From: Geodermatophilus africanus
Lineage (GTDB): Bacteria; Actinomycetota; Actinomycetes; Mycobacteriales; Geodermatophilaceae
DNA: 64,000 nt
Assembly (NCBI RefSeq): GCF_900107105.1
Contig: NZ_FNOT01000005.1
Coordinates: 352,320-416,319, forward strand
Reading direction: 5' to 3'
Shown here piece after piece: positions 42,187 to 50,811 of the stretch; the first letter of the stretch is position 1, and every line of letters starts with the position of its first letter. Position numbers and translations under genes: made by a program. The notes under the pieces were generated by a model, which saw nothing but the letters and a program-made list of their open reading frames with translations, had not been told where the DNA came from and did no database searches.

Positions 42187-42936
42187 ATGGACGTTCTGGT
42201 GACGGGAGGGACGGGGCGGCTCGGCCGGCTGGTCGTCGAGCGCCTGGGGGACGGCGGCTCCCGGGTGCGGCAGATGTCGCGGCGCGGGACCGGCCCCGGC
42301 GGCGTGCGCGGCGACCTGGCGACCGGCCGCGACCTGCCCGCGGCGCTGGCCGGCGCGGAGGTCGTCGTGCACGCGGCGAGCGACGCGCGGGGGGACTACT
42401 GGGAGGCCGACGTCGCCGGCACCCGGCGGCTGGTGCAGGCGGTGGACCGGGACCGGCTGCGGCACCTGGTGTTCGTCTCCATCGTCGGCGTCGACCGCAT
42501 CCCCTACGGCTACTACCACGCCAAGTACGCCGCGGAGCAGGTGCTGCTGGCCTCGGGGCTGCCGGTGACGCTGCTGCGCGTCACCCAGTTCCACGACTTC
42601 GTCGACCAGCTGCTGGCCACGGCCCGGCGCGGCCCGGTGCTGCCGGTGCCGATGGGCTGGCGGCTGCAGCCGGTCGACGTCGGCGAGGTCGCCGCGCACA
42701 CCGCGGAGGTGGCACTCGGCGCGCCGGCCGGGGACGTCGTCGAGTACGGCGGGCCCGAGGAGCTGACCGCGGCGGAGGTCGCGCGGGCGTGGGCGGCGAT
42801 CCGCGAGCCGAACGCCCACGTGGTGGCCACCCCGGTGCCCGGCCGGCTCTCGGCCGCGATCCGCGACGGGGGTGCGCTGCCCACGCGTGGCGCCCGCGGG
42901 CGGCGCACCTACGCCGAGCACCTGCGCGCCGGATAG
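42187..42936 (+). CDS. NAD(P)-binding NmrA/SDR-like protein
   Basis: A 249-aa atypical short-chain dehydrogenase. MDVLVTGGTGRLGRLVVERL is the nucleotide-binding motif, followed by VVHAASDARGDYW and HLVFVSIVGVDRIPYGYYHAKYA, where the YxxxK pair is visible. This group acts on quinones or as redox sensors in other actinobacteria; the substrate here is unknown. It is separated by 80 nt from the divergent HTH-MurA gene. Confidence 0.88.
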   Translation: MDVLVTGGTGRLGRLVVERLGDGGSRVRQMSRRGTGPGGVRGDLATGRDLPAALAGAEVVVHAASDARGDYWEADVAGTRRLVQAVDRDRLRHLVFVSIVGVDRIPYGYYHAKYAAEQVLLASGLPVTLLRVTQFHDFVDQLLATARRGPVLPVPMGWRLQPVDVGEVAAHTAEVALGAPAGDVVEYGGPEELTAAEVARAWAAIREPNAHVVATPVPGRLSAAIRDGGALPTRGARGRRTYAEHLRAG

Positions 42937-43022
42937 CAGCACTCCTGCCCGAAACCGCAACGGGCAGGACGGCGTCCGGAAACCGCCGGTGGCGGGCGGG
43001 GGCACCGACCTAGGGTCACTGC

Positions 43023-43943
43023 GTGCCCCGCCGTGCCGCCGTCCCCGTGCTCGCCGCCGTCGTCGTCACCGTGTTCGCCTGGGCGTCGGCCTTCGTCGCC
43101 ATCCGCGCAGTGGGGGCCGACCTCTCACCGGGGGCGCTGGCGCTGGGCCGGCTGCTGGTCGGCACCGCGGCGCTCGGCCTGCTGCTCGCCGCCGCCGGCC
43201 GGCCGTGGGTGGCGCCCACCCGGCGGGAGTGGGGTCTGCTCGCGGTCTGCGGGGTCGGCTGGTTCGGCGTCTACAACGTGGCGCTCAACGCGGCCGAGCA
43301 GCACCTGGACGCCGGGACGACGGCGATGCTGGTCAACGTCGGGCCGATCCTCATCGCCGTCCTCGCCGGGCTGCTGCTGGGCGAGGGCTTCCCGCGGTGG
43401 CTGGTCGCGGGCCTGGCGGTCGCGTTCACGGGCGTGCTGCTCATCGGACTGGCCACCCGCGGCGCCGAGGCCGACGTGCTCGGCGTGGTGCTGTGCCTGG
43501 TCGCCGCCGTCACCTACGCCGCCGGGGTCGTCGCGCAGAAGCCCGTGCTGCGGCGGCTGCCCCCGTTGCAGGTCACGGCCACGGCGTGCGCCATCGGGGC
43601 GCTGTGCTGCCTGCCCTGGGCCGGGTCGCTGGTCGCGGAGCTGGGCACCGCCTCACCCGGTTCGGTGGCCGGCCTGGTCTACCTGGGCGTGGTGCCGACC
43701 GCGCTGGCCTTCAGCACGTGGGCCTACGCGCTGGCCCGCACCGACGCCGGGCGGCTGGGGGTGACCACCTACCTGGTGCCGCCGCTGGTCGTCCTGATGG
43801 GCTGGCTGCTGCTCGACGAGGTGCCGGCCGCGCTGGCCGTGGCCGGCGGGGCGGTGTGCCTGGCCGGCGTGGCCCTGTCGCGCCTGCGCCCGGCGGCGCG
43901 GCGGCCCGACCCGGAGGTGCGGCGGGCCGCCGCGAGCGTCTGA
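43023..43943 (+). CDS. EamA/DMT family transporter
   Basis: 306 aa with about ten hydrophobic helices arranged as two EamA repeats (VFAWASAFVAIRAVGADLSP in the first, AFSTWAYALARTDAGRLGV... in the second). Members of the drug/metabolite transporter superfamily export metabolites. The C-terminus is short and basic. The substrate is not predictable. It converges on the universal stress protein gene with only 2 nt between the stops. Confidence 0.9.
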   Translation: MPRRAAVPVLAAVVVTVFAWASAFVAIRAVGADLSPGALALGRLLVGTAALGLLLAAAGRPWVAPTRREWGLLAVCGVGWFGVYNVALNAAEQHLDAGTTAMLVNVGPILIAVLAGLLLGEGFPRWLVAGLAVAFTGVLLIGLATRGAEADVLGVVLCLVAAVTYAAGVVAQKPVLRRLPPLQVTATACAIGALCCLPWAGSLVAELGTASPGSVAGLVYLGVVPTALAFSTWAYALARTDAGRLGVTTYLVPPLVVLMGWLLLDEVPAALAVAGGAVCLAGVALSRLRPAARRPDPEVRRAAASV

Positions 43944-43945
43944 GC

Positions 43946-44824
43946 TCAGCCGGCCGGGCGCGACGGGACGACGAGCACCGGCCGGTGCGCGCAGTGCAGC
44001 AGCGCGCGGGTCACGTGCCCGACCAGGGTGTCGCGCGAGCCCCCGCGGCCGCGGCTCCCCATGACGACCACCGCCGCACCGCGGCGCGCGGCCTCGTCGG
44101 CCAGGGTCGACGCGGTGGCCCGCGGCCGGCCGGACCGACCGGCGCAGCGGACGGTGACCAGCTCGGTGCCCTCGACGGGAGACGGGGCGGGGGAGCCCTC
44201 GGACTCCTCCACGGCGACCATCAGCCGCCGACGGTGGGAGAGCAGCTCGGTGGCCGCCGTGAGTGCCCGACGGGAGTGCTCCGAGCCGTCGGTGCCGACG
44301 ACGACCGGTCCGGACTCGACCGCCGTCCACTCGACCGTGGTCAGCGGGTGCGGGACGACGAGCACCGGCACGGGGCTGACGTGCACGACCAGCTCCGAGA
44401 CGCTGCCCATGGAGGCGCGCATGCCGCTCATCCCGCGCGAGCCGACGACCATGAGGTCGGCGTCGAGCTCCTCGGCGGTGCGGGCGAACTGGTAGCCGTC
44501 CCCACCGAAGGTGCGCTTGACCAGGGGTTCCGCGTCCCACCCCGCGGCCTGCGCCAGCTTCACGCCGTTGCGGGCCAGCCGGTCGGCCTCGGCCCTGCCC
44601 TCGGTCTCCAGCAGCCGGCCCAGCGCCTCCGCGTTGGCGGCGCGTTCCATGACGCGGTGCCGCAGCTCGGGGGAGGTGAACGGCGGCTCCCACAGGTTCA
44701 GGATCGACGCGGTGGCCGAGGGCAGGAGCGCGGCAGCCGCCTCGATCGCGTTCACCGCGCTGGGCGAACCGTCGTAGCCGACCAGGACGTGCAGCGTCCG
44801 GACACCCGTGTCAGGTGCACTCAT
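43946..44824 (-). CDS. Tandem-domain universal stress protein
   Basis: 292 aa with two UspA domains, about 8-150 and 160-290. Each has the ATP-binding G-2x-G-9x-G(S/T) motif, as VVGSRGMSGMRASMGSVSE and VMGSRGRGGSRDTLVGHVTR, and a beta-1 strand ending in YDGSPSA or TDGSEHS. Tandem USPs of this kind belong to the hypoxia/dormancy response in mycobacteria. ATG 44824 is chosen because homology starts soon after. It is divergent from an Acg-like gene. Confidence 0.92.
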   Translation of the reverse strand: MSAPDTGVRTLHVLVGYDGSPSAVNAIEAAAALLPSATASILNLWEPPFTSPELRHRVMERAANAEALGRLLETEGRAEADRLARNGVKLAQAAGWDAEPLVKRTFGGDGYQFARTAEELDADLMVVGSRGMSGMRASMGSVSELVVHVSPVPVLVVPHPLTTVEWTAVESGPVVVGTDGSEHSRRALTAATELLSHRRRLMVAVEESEGSPAPSPVEGTELVTVRCAGRSGRPRATASTLADEAARRGAAVVVMGSRGRGGSRDTLVGHVTRALLHCAHRPVLVVPSRPAG

Positions 44825-44935
44825 GGCGGCATCCTGCTCCGTCCGGCGCGTTCCCGGGAGGGCCCCGGGACAGTCGACCTGCGGCGGCGGATGCACTAGG
44901 CAGGGGAGTGGAGCTTCTGGACGCTGAGGAGCGGG

Positions 44936-45943
44936 ATGACCGAGGAGCAGTGGACGGCGGTGGTGGCGGCGGCCACCCGAGCGCCGTCGGTGCACAACAC
45001 CCAGCCCTGGCGGTTCACCGCCTCCGGCGACCGGCTGGAGCTGCACCGCGATCCGGAGCGCGCGCTGCCGGTGCTGGACCCGACCGGCCGGCAGCAGGTG
45101 ATCAGCTGCGGCGTGGCCGCCGAGTTCGCCGCCGTGGCGCTGCGCGCGGCCGGCGTCGAGGCGGAGGTCGAGCTGCTGCCGACGGCGGCGCGCCCCGACC
45201 ACCTGGCGACCGTGCGCGCCGGGGCGCCGCGCGAGGTCGCGCCCCCCGACGCCGATCTGGCCGAGGCGATCGGCCGGCGGCACACCGAGCGGGCGCCGTT
45301 CCTGCCGCGCGCCGTCCCCGAGGGGGTGCTGGAGCGGATGCAGGTCGACGCCGGGCCGCTCGGTGTCTGGGTCAAGACGGTCACCGGCTCCGAGGCGGAG
45401 GTCGCCACCGCCTTCCTCGTCTCCCGCGCCGAGGAGCTCGAGCGCGGCGATCCCGAGTACCTCGCCGAGCTCGAGCGGTGGCTGCGCACCGACCCGGCGG
45501 CGGTGGACGGCATCCCGGTCGGCGCCGTCCCGGAGGACGACCCCACGACGCGGCCGTCGAACTGGCTGGTCCGCGACTTCGTCGCCGGCCACCGCGCGCC
45601 GCACACCTTCCTCCCGGCCGGCGACCCGGCGGCGCCCCCGCCGGAGGTGGAGCGGCCCACCGTCGTCCTGCTGGGGACCGAGGGCGACGACCGGACGGCA
45701 TGGCTGCTGGCCGGGCGGGCGCTGGGCCGGCTGCTGCTCACCGCGACGGTCGAGGGGCTGGCCACCTCGCCGTTGACCCAGGCACTGGACTGGCCGGCGA
45801 CCCGCACCCGGATGCGCGCCCGGCTCTCGCTGGTCGGCTACCCGCAGATGCTGCTGCGGATGGGGTACCCGTCGACGTCCGACGGCCCCGTCTCGGGACG
45901 GCGCCCGGTCGGCGAGGTGCTCCGCTTCGAGCCCGCGACGTGA
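44936..45943 (+). CDS. Acg-family nitroreductase-like flavoprotein
   Basis: A 335-aa member of the Acg group of the nitroreductase fold, seen in mycobacterial dormancy regulons. The opening AATRAPSVHNTQPWRF is diagnostic and forms part of the flavin site. IGRRHTERAPFLPRAVPE and TRMRARLSLVGYPQMLLRMGYP are other conserved parts. These proteins are thought to bind FMN and may lack ordinary nitroreductase activity. The gene is divergent from a tandem USP, a pairing that suggests shared hypoxia or stress control. Confidence 0.88.
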   Translation: MTEEQWTAVVAAATRAPSVHNTQPWRFTASGDRLELHRDPERALPVLDPTGRQQVISCGVAAEFAAVALRAAGVEAEVELLPTAARPDHLATVRAGAPREVAPPDADLAEAIGRRHTERAPFLPRAVPEGVLERMQVDAGPLGVWVKTVTGSEAEVATAFLVSRAEELERGDPEYLAELERWLRTDPAAVDGIPVGAVPEDDPTTRPSNWLVRDFVAGHRAPHTFLPAGDPAAPPPEVERPTVVLLGTEGDDRTAWLLAGRALGRLLLTATVEGLATSPLTQALDWPATRTRMRARLSLVGYPQMLLRMGYPSTSDGPVSGRRPVGEVLRFEPAT

Positions 45944-45950
45944 CGTCAGC

Positions 45951-46008
45951 GGCCCCCTGCAGGGGCCCGCCGCGAGCTCGCGAGTGGCGGGGGGCAGGGG
46001 GTCCTTCT
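45951..46008. repeat. Palindromic 3'-end element with U-rich end (copy 8)
   Basis: GGCCCCCTGCAGGGGCCCGC at the left and GGCGGGGGGCAGGGGGTCC at the right surround GAGCTCGCGAG, and CTTCTTTC follows. It lies between the stops of the convergent Acg-like and DUF998-type genes. The U-rich run after the stem makes it look like a genuine intrinsic terminator. Confidence 0.75.
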
Positions 46009-46009
46009 T

Positions 46010-46804
46010 TCAATCGCGGCGGCGGGAGGCGGCCCAGGGGTCCTCGGGGTCGAAGTCGTCGTCGGGCTCGACGTCGGGCTGCGGCCGGGTCGGCTCGGGG
46101 CGGGTGGCGGCCTCCAGTGCGGCGTCCCGCTCGCGGTCCCGCTCGGCGCGCTCGGCGCGTTCCCGGGCGCGCAGCTCCCGAAGGGAGGGCCCCGGCCGGG
46201 TCGCCGGGCGCCGGCCGAGCGCCCACAGCCCGGCGCCGGCGAGTGCCAGGCCGATCGGGATGGGGTACGCCGAGGCCCGTTCGGTGCCGCCCTCGCCGAG
46301 GAACGACGTGATGCCGAGGGCGAAGAAGACCGTCATCGCGGTGCTCAGCAGGCCCAGGAGCGCCAGCGCCGTCCCGAGGCCCTCCGAGCGCGGCCGGACG
46401 GCGTAGGCCAGCGCGAGGAGGCCGAGCCCGCCGCCGACGAAGTGCAGCCCGGCACCGGCCTGGTGCAGGTCCTCCTGGCCGCCGAGCGGGAACAGCCCGA
46501 CGAGGACGACGCCGACGGCGGCCGCGGTGAGGAAGGCGGGCACCAGCCGGCCGCCGAGTCCGGTCAGCGCGGGGCGGAGGAGGACCGCGCCGGCGCCGAT
46601 GAGCACGCCCTGGGCGACGAACGAGGCGTTCATCAGCAGCGGTGCCGCGGAGGCCGGCGTCCCCAGGTCGCTGATGAGGTCGTCGGCGCGGCTGTAGCCG
46701 CCCCCGGTCCGCAGCTGCACGACGGTCTCGACGACGAAGAACTGCAGGGTCAGCAGCCAGGCGATCGCGCCCCAGCGGTACCGGGTGGGAGTCACACCGG
46801 CCAT
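46010..46804 (-). CDS. DUF998-type membrane protein
   Basis: 264 aa. Six to seven hydrophobic helices fill residues 10-200 (WGAIAWLLTLQFFVVETVVQL, ISDLGTPASAAPLLMNASFVAQGVLIG). The DLG and N-x-SF residues are those of the DUF998 family, of unknown function. The C-terminal 60 residues are charged and cytoplasmic-looking (RARERAERAERDRERDAALE, then PDDDFDPEDPWAASRR). ATG 46804 overlaps the end of the next minus-strand gene by 13 nt. Confidence 0.78.
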   Translation of the reverse strand: MAGVTPTRYRWGAIAWLLTLQFFVVETVVQLRTGGGYSRADDLISDLGTPASAAPLLMNASFVAQGVLIGAGAVLLRPALTGLGGRLVPAFLTAAAVGVVLVGLFPLGGQEDLHQAGAGLHFVGGGLGLLALAYAVRPRSEGLGTALALLGLLSTAMTVFFALGITSFLGEGGTERASAYPIPIGLALAGAGLWALGRRPATRPGPSLRELRARERAERAERDRERDAALEAATRPEPTRPQPDVEPDDDFDPEDPWAASRRRD

Positions 46805-47253
46805 GGTCCCAGCGCGGCGTCGGTGCCCGGGGGCAGGTGCGCGAGGACGGCGGCGTATTGGTCGGGGGACAGCCAGGACGGGTTGCTGCCGGCGGGCATC
46901 CGCAGCACCTCGGCATCGCGGGCGGCCGGGTCGGCCAGCAGGTCGGCGCGGGCGACGGGGGAGGGCAGCCGGGTGAGGCGGACGGGGACGACGGGTCCGC
47001 CGTCGCGCTCCTCGGGCCCGCCGGTGACCCCGCCGAGCGCGTGCACGCCGGGAGCGGTCCGGCCGCTCACCCACAGCAGGCACGGCTGGCCGGGGCGCAG
47101 GAGGTCCAGCCGGTAGGAGCGGCGCACGCAGCGGGTCAGCTCGTGGGCCGCGCCCACCCGCCAGCCGGGCTCGATCAGCTCCGGCGGGCGGGTGGACTTG
47201 AGCACCCAGCAGGCGACGTCCCCCGGCCCCAGGCGGGCGACGGCGTCCCTCAG
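46792..47253 (-). CDS. EVE-like small protein
   Basis: About 153 aa resembling the EVE/PUA-like fold: ACWVLKSTRPPELIEPGW at the N-terminus and PCLLWVSGRTAPGVHALGGVTG in the middle fit the conserved strands. EVE domains bind modified bases or RNA in other contexts; the role here is unknown. No ATG, GTG or TTG precedes the domain after the upstream stop, so CTG 47253, in a CTGA overlap with that stop, is proposed. The GTG inside ACWVLKS would truncate the fold. Confidence 0.62.
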   Translation of the reverse strand: MRDAVARLGPGDVACWVLKSTRPPELIEPGWRVGAAHELTRCVRRSYRLDLLRPGQPCLLWVSGRTAPGVHALGGVTGGPEERDGGPVVPVRLTRLPSPVARADLLADPAARDAEVLRMPAGSNPSWLSPDQYAAVLAHLPPGTDAALGPWPV

Positions 47254-47450
47254 TCCGTGGCCGAGTGCAGGTCGGCGCCCGCGGGGTCGGCGTCGTCGGC
47301 GTCCACCATCTGCCGCTCCTGCTCGGTGCGGTGCTGCAGGGCGTCGTCGTTGGGCCGCGCGTAGCCCCCCGCGTGCTCCTGGCGGTCGCGCGGGGCGGAC
47401 TCGGACGTGTCCATGACGTCGTCGAGGTTCGGGCGGTCGGGCTCGCTCAC
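47250..47450 (-). CDS. Small acidic hydrophilic protein
   Basis: 66 aa, no recognised domain. It is rich in Asp, Glu, Gln and Arg (NLDDVMDTSESAPRDRQEHA, RTEQERQMVDADDADPAGAD) and probably largely unstructured. GTG 47450 follows GGAGAAG at good spacing; an ATG at about 47513 is in frame but lies before a 20-bp tandem repeat. Its stop overlaps the proposed CTG start of the EVE-like gene. Confidence 0.55.
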   Translation of the reverse strand: MSEPDRPNLDDVMDTSESAPRDRQEHAGGYARPNDDALQHRTEQERQMVDADDADPAGADLHSATD

Positions 47451-47461
47451 GGTCTTCTCCA

Positions 47462-47501
47462 CTTCGTCGGGGTGGTGCGTCCTTCGTCGGGGTGGTGCGT
47501 C
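47462..47501. repeat. Two-copy 20-bp tandem repeat
   Basis: CTTCGTCGGGGTGGTGCGTC occurs twice in tandem directly upstream of the small acidic protein gene on the minus strand. It could contain a paired binding site or be a simple duplication. Confidence 0.7.
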
Positions 47502-47542
47502 GGGAGAGGCCATAGCCACCCGGGGACGGCGGTAACCCGTGC

Positions 47543-47845
47543 TCAGCGTTGCTCGAGCAGAGCGGCGGGCACCCAGGCCTCGACGAGCACGGTGCCCTGG
47601 GGCGCGGCGACGGCGTAGGTGACCCGGCCGGACCAGCCGCTCTCGCCCTGCCGCCACTCGACGAGCAGCCCCGGCCACACGCCGGGCGCGCCGGGCGGGT
47701 CGTGGACCCAGCAGTGTCGGCCGCGCGCCCGGTCCGGCCGGCTCGCGGGGGTCGACGGGGGTGGAGGTGCGGGGGGCTCCTGCGTGCCCACCCCCGACCG
47801 CGCCGCGCGCTCACCGAGGGAGCGCCCGGACCGCCCGGGGTGCAT
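47543..47845 (-). CDS. Small actinobacterial protein of unknown function
   Basis: 100 aa. The C-terminal 60 residues (RGRHCWVHDPPGAPGVWPGL, LVEWRQ, GWSGRVTYAV, TVLVEAWVPAALLEQR) form a compact beta-rich domain that I believe is widespread in actinobacteria as an uncharacterised protein. The N-terminal 40 residues are Pro/Arg-rich and probably disordered. ATG 47845 is the chosen start; the open frame extends to 47896. Confidence 0.6.
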   Translation of the reverse strand: MHPGRSGRSLGERAARSGVGTQEPPAPPPPSTPASRPDRARGRHCWVHDPPGAPGVWPGLLVEWRQGESGWSGRVTYAVAAPQGTVLVEAWVPAALLEQR

Positions 47846-48006
47846 GCCGCCAGCCACGCGCAGAGTGTTGCACGAGGTCGAACGCCTGTTCGACACGAGA
47901 GACCGGTCGGAGCCGAAGGGGACCGGGCCGGACGACGCCCGCGCCGGAACTCCCGCGGGTTCCCCCGACGGGGACGACAGTCCGCCGAGAGGCGCGTCAT
48001 CAACCG

Positions 48007-48022
48007 GTCACGTAAACGTGAC
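48007..48022. promoter_or_regulatory. Perfect dyad upstream of the nuclease gene
   Basis: GTCACGT-AA-ACGTGAC is a 16-bp dyad with perfect 7-bp arms, 64 nt before the nuclease start and about 160 nt before the divergent small gene. It has the size and symmetry of a homodimeric repressor site; the protein is unknown. Confidence 0.5.
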
Positions 48023-48086
48023 GACCGTATCCACGCGGCGCTGCCCGCATCGGATCGTCACCGACGTCCACCGGAGGTCAGTCCCC

Positions 48087-50693
48087 GTGCACCCACCGAT
48101 CCGTCCGGGCCGCGGCGCCGCACACGCCGCCGTCGGCGTCACCGCCGTCTCCCTCGCCGTCGCCGGCCTGCCGGCCGTGGCGTCGGCCGCGCCGTCCGAG
48201 CCGTACACCTCGGAGCTCCACTACGACGACGCCGGTGCCGACGCCGGCGAGTTCGTCGAGATCACGCTCCCGCCCGGCACCACGTCGGCGGGCCTGACGG
48301 TCGTCCTCTACAACGGCTCCGACGGCACGCCCTACGCGACGCTGGACCCGGAGGACGTCACCGCGCCGGCCGACGGCTGGGCGGCGGTGTCGGTCCCCGC
48401 CGCCGGGCTCCAGAACGGCAGCCCGGACGGCCTGGCCCTGGTGCGGGACGCCACGGTGCTGGAGTTCCTCTCCTACGAGGGCGTCCTCACCGCCACGGCC
48501 GGGCGGGCGGGCGGTGCGACCAGCACGGACATCGGCGTCGCGGAGAACGGCGTCCCGGAGGGGCACTCGCTGTCCCGGCTGGTCGACACCAGGACCGGCG
48601 AGCTGGTCTGGCAGGCCGCGGCGCCCGGCGCCGGCGGCACGGTCAACCCGACCACGACGAGCCCACCGCCGACCGACCCCTGCGCCGTGCCCCCGACGCA
48701 CCCGGTCGGCGCGGTCCAGGGCAGCGGCCCGGGCACGCCGCTGGCCGGGCGGACGGTCACCGTCCGCGGCACGGTCGTGGGCGACCTGCAGGGGCCCGAC
48801 GGCCTGGAGGGCTTCCACCTGCAGGACGCCGGGGACGGCGACCCCGCCACGTCCGACGGCGTCTTCGTGCTCAGCACCGTCCCGGTCGCGCTCGGCGACG
48901 AGGTCGCGGTCACCGGTGTGCCCAGCGAGTCCTTCGGACAGACGCAGCTCACCGCGCCCACCGGCGTCGCCACCTGCGCCGACGACCTGCTGCCCGGGCC
49001 CGTGCCGGCGTCGCTCGACCTGCCCGCCGACGACGCCGCCCGCGAGCAGCTCGAGGGCATGCTGGTCGAGCCCGTCGACGCGCTGACCGTCAGCGAGGTC
49101 TTCGCGCTCACCCGGTTCGGCGAGCTGACCCTCTCGGAGGGCGGCGTGCTGGTGCAGCCCACCGAGGTCGCCCGGCCGGGCACCCCGGAGGCCGCCGCGG
49201 TCGCCACCGGGAACGCCGCGCGCCGGGTGCTGCTCGACGACGGCCGGGACGACTCCCGGTCCCTCACCGACCGGCCGTACCTGTCCCCGGACAGCCCGGT
49301 GCGCGTCGGCGACGTCCTGGACCTCACCGAGCCGCTCGTCCTCGGCTACGGCTTCGGCCGGTGGCGGTTCCAGCCTGCCGACGGCACGGCGGACGGCGTG
49401 TTCGCGCCGCAGGACACCCGCACCGAGGCCCCCCGCGTGGTCGGCGGCGACGTCCGGCTGGCCACCTTCAACGTGCTCAACTACTTCCTCACCCTCGGCG
49501 GTGGGGGTCGCGGCGCCGACACGCCGGAGGAGTTCGAGGACCAGGCCGGCAAGATCGTCCCGGCCATCGGGGCGCTGGGCGCCGACGTCGTCACGCTGCT
49601 GGAGATCGAGGACACCGACTCCACCGGCCTGACCCCCGGCGACGCCGACACCGCGCTGGCCGACCTCGTCGGGCGGCTCAACGACGCCGCGGACGCGGAC
49701 GTGTGGGCGTACGTGCCGCTGCCGGAGGAGCCCTACGCCGTCCCGCGCGACGCCATCCGCAGCGGCATCGTCTACCGCACCGACCGCGTCCAGCCGGTGG
49801 GCGACCCGGCCGGTCTGGTCGACGAGCGTGTGTGGGCCAACGCCCGCGAGCCGCAGGCGCAGACATTCGTCGCGGACGGGGACGCCTTCACCGTGGTGGC
49901 CAACCACTTCAAGTCCAAGAGCCCCGGTGACGCCACCGGCGACAACGTCGACACCGGTGACGGGCAGGGTCAGTGGAACGGCGACCGGGTCCGGCAGGCC
50001 CGCTCCGTCGCGGCCTTCGCCGCGGATCTGGCGCAGCGCACCGGCGACCCGGACGTCGTCCTGATGGGCGACCTCAACGCCTACAGCCGCGAGGACCCGG
50101 TCGAGGAGCTGCGCGCGGCCGGGTACACCGACCTCGGCGAGCGGTTCGACCCCGGCCGCTACAGCTACGTCTTCGACGGGCTGTCGGGCTCGCTGGACCA
50201 CGCCATGGCCACCGCGGCGCTGACCGGCAAGGTCACCGGCGTCGCGCACTGGGACGTCAACTCGGTCGAGTCGTCGGCCTACCAGTACGACGGCGACCCG
50301 GCGCTCTACGCCGCCGACCCGTACCGGTCCAGCGACCACGACTCGCTGGTCGTCGGGATCGACCTCGACGAGCGGTGCCACGGCCTGGTGCCGACCGTCC
50401 GCGGCACCCCCGGCCACGACGAGCTCACCGGCACCGACGGCGTCGACGTCGTCATGGGCCTGGGCGGGGACGACGTGCTGCGCGGCGGCAACGGGGACGA
50501 CGTCCTCTGCGGCGGGGCCGGTGCGGACGCCGTCGCCGGGGACAACGGCGCCGACGTCCTGCTCGGCGGCCTGGGCGACGACGCCCTCGACGGCGGCAAC
50601 GGTGACGACACGCTGGTCGGCGGTCCCGGCCAGGACGCCCTCGAGCAGGGGCGGGGCAGCGGCACCCGGCAGCTGGAGGGCCCGGAGTCCTGA
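48087..50693 (+). CDS. ExeM/NucH-type secreted endonuclease with calcium-binding repeats
   Basis: 868 aa. A signal peptide (AAHAAVGVTAVSLAVAGLPAVASA) precedes a lamin-tail-like domain (TSELHYDDAGADAGEFVEIT). Next are an OB-fold-like region (TVRGTVVGDLQGPDGLEGFH) and an endonuclease/exonuclease/phosphatase domain with RLATFNVLNYF, TLLEIEDTD, VVANHFKSK, VLMGDLNAYSREDP and SSDHDSLVVG, which supply the metal and catalytic residues. The last 100 residues carry five or six RTX-like nonapeptides (GGDDVLRGGNGDDVL, GGLGDDALDGGNGDDTL). It should digest extracellular DNA with Ca/Mg. GTG 48087 follows GGAGG with 9-nt spacing. Confidence 0.92.
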   Translation: MHPPIRPGRGAAHAAVGVTAVSLAVAGLPAVASAAPSEPYTSELHYDDAGADAGEFVEITLPPGTTSAGLTVVLYNGSDGTPYATLDPEDVTAPADGWAAVSVPAAGLQNGSPDGLALVRDATVLEFLSYEGVLTATAGRAGGATSTDIGVAENGVPEGHSLSRLVDTRTGELVWQAAAPGAGGTVNPTTTSPPPTDPCAVPPTHPVGAVQGSGPGTPLAGRTVTVRGTVVGDLQGPDGLEGFHLQDAGDGDPATSDGVFVLSTVPVALGDEVAVTGVPSESFGQTQLTAPTGVATCADDLLPGPVPASLDLPADDAAREQLEGMLVEPVDALTVSEVFALTRFGELTLSEGGVLVQPTEVARPGTPEAAAVATGNAARRVLLDDGRDDSRSLTDRPYLSPDSPVRVGDVLDLTEPLVLGYGFGRWRFQPADGTADGVFAPQDTRTEAPRVVGGDVRLATFNVLNYFLTLGGGGRGADTPEEFEDQAGKIVPAIGALGADVVTLLEIEDTDSTGLTPGDADTALADLVGRLNDAADADVWAYVPLPEEPYAVPRDAIRSGIVYRTDRVQPVGDPAGLVDERVWANAREPQAQTFVADGDAFTVVANHFKSKSPGDATGDNVDTGDGQGQWNGDRVRQARSVAAFAADLAQRTGDPDVVLMGDLNAYSREDPVEELRAAGYTDLGERFDPGRYSYVFDGLSGSLDHAMATAALTGKVTGVAHWDVNSVESSAYQYDGDPALYAADPYRSSDHDSLVVGIDLDERCHGLVPTVRGTPGHDELTGTDGVDVVMGLGGDDVLRGGNGDDVLCGGAGADAVAGDNGADVLLGGLGDDALDGGNGDDTLVGGPGQDALEQGRGSGTRQLEGPES

Positions 50694-50694
50694 C

Positions 50695-50758
50695 GAAGGA
50701 CCCTCCTGCCCCCCACCGCTCGCAGGCTCACGGCGGGCCCCTGCAGGAGGGCCGTTCC
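50695..50758. repeat. Palindromic 3'-end element (copy 9)
   Basis: GAAGGACCCTCCTGCCCCCC at the left and GGCGGGCCCCTGCAGGAGGG at the right surround GCTCGCAGGCTCAC. It starts one base after the nuclease stop and faces the 3' end of malQ. On the minus strand it ends GGTCCTTC, the same polarity relative to that strand as copies 8 and 10 on the plus strand. Confidence 0.75.
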
Positions 50759-50811
50759 ATCACGTCACCCGGCCGGCGCGAGCCTTCCTTCCCCGCCGGA
50801 CGGCGGGTCGC

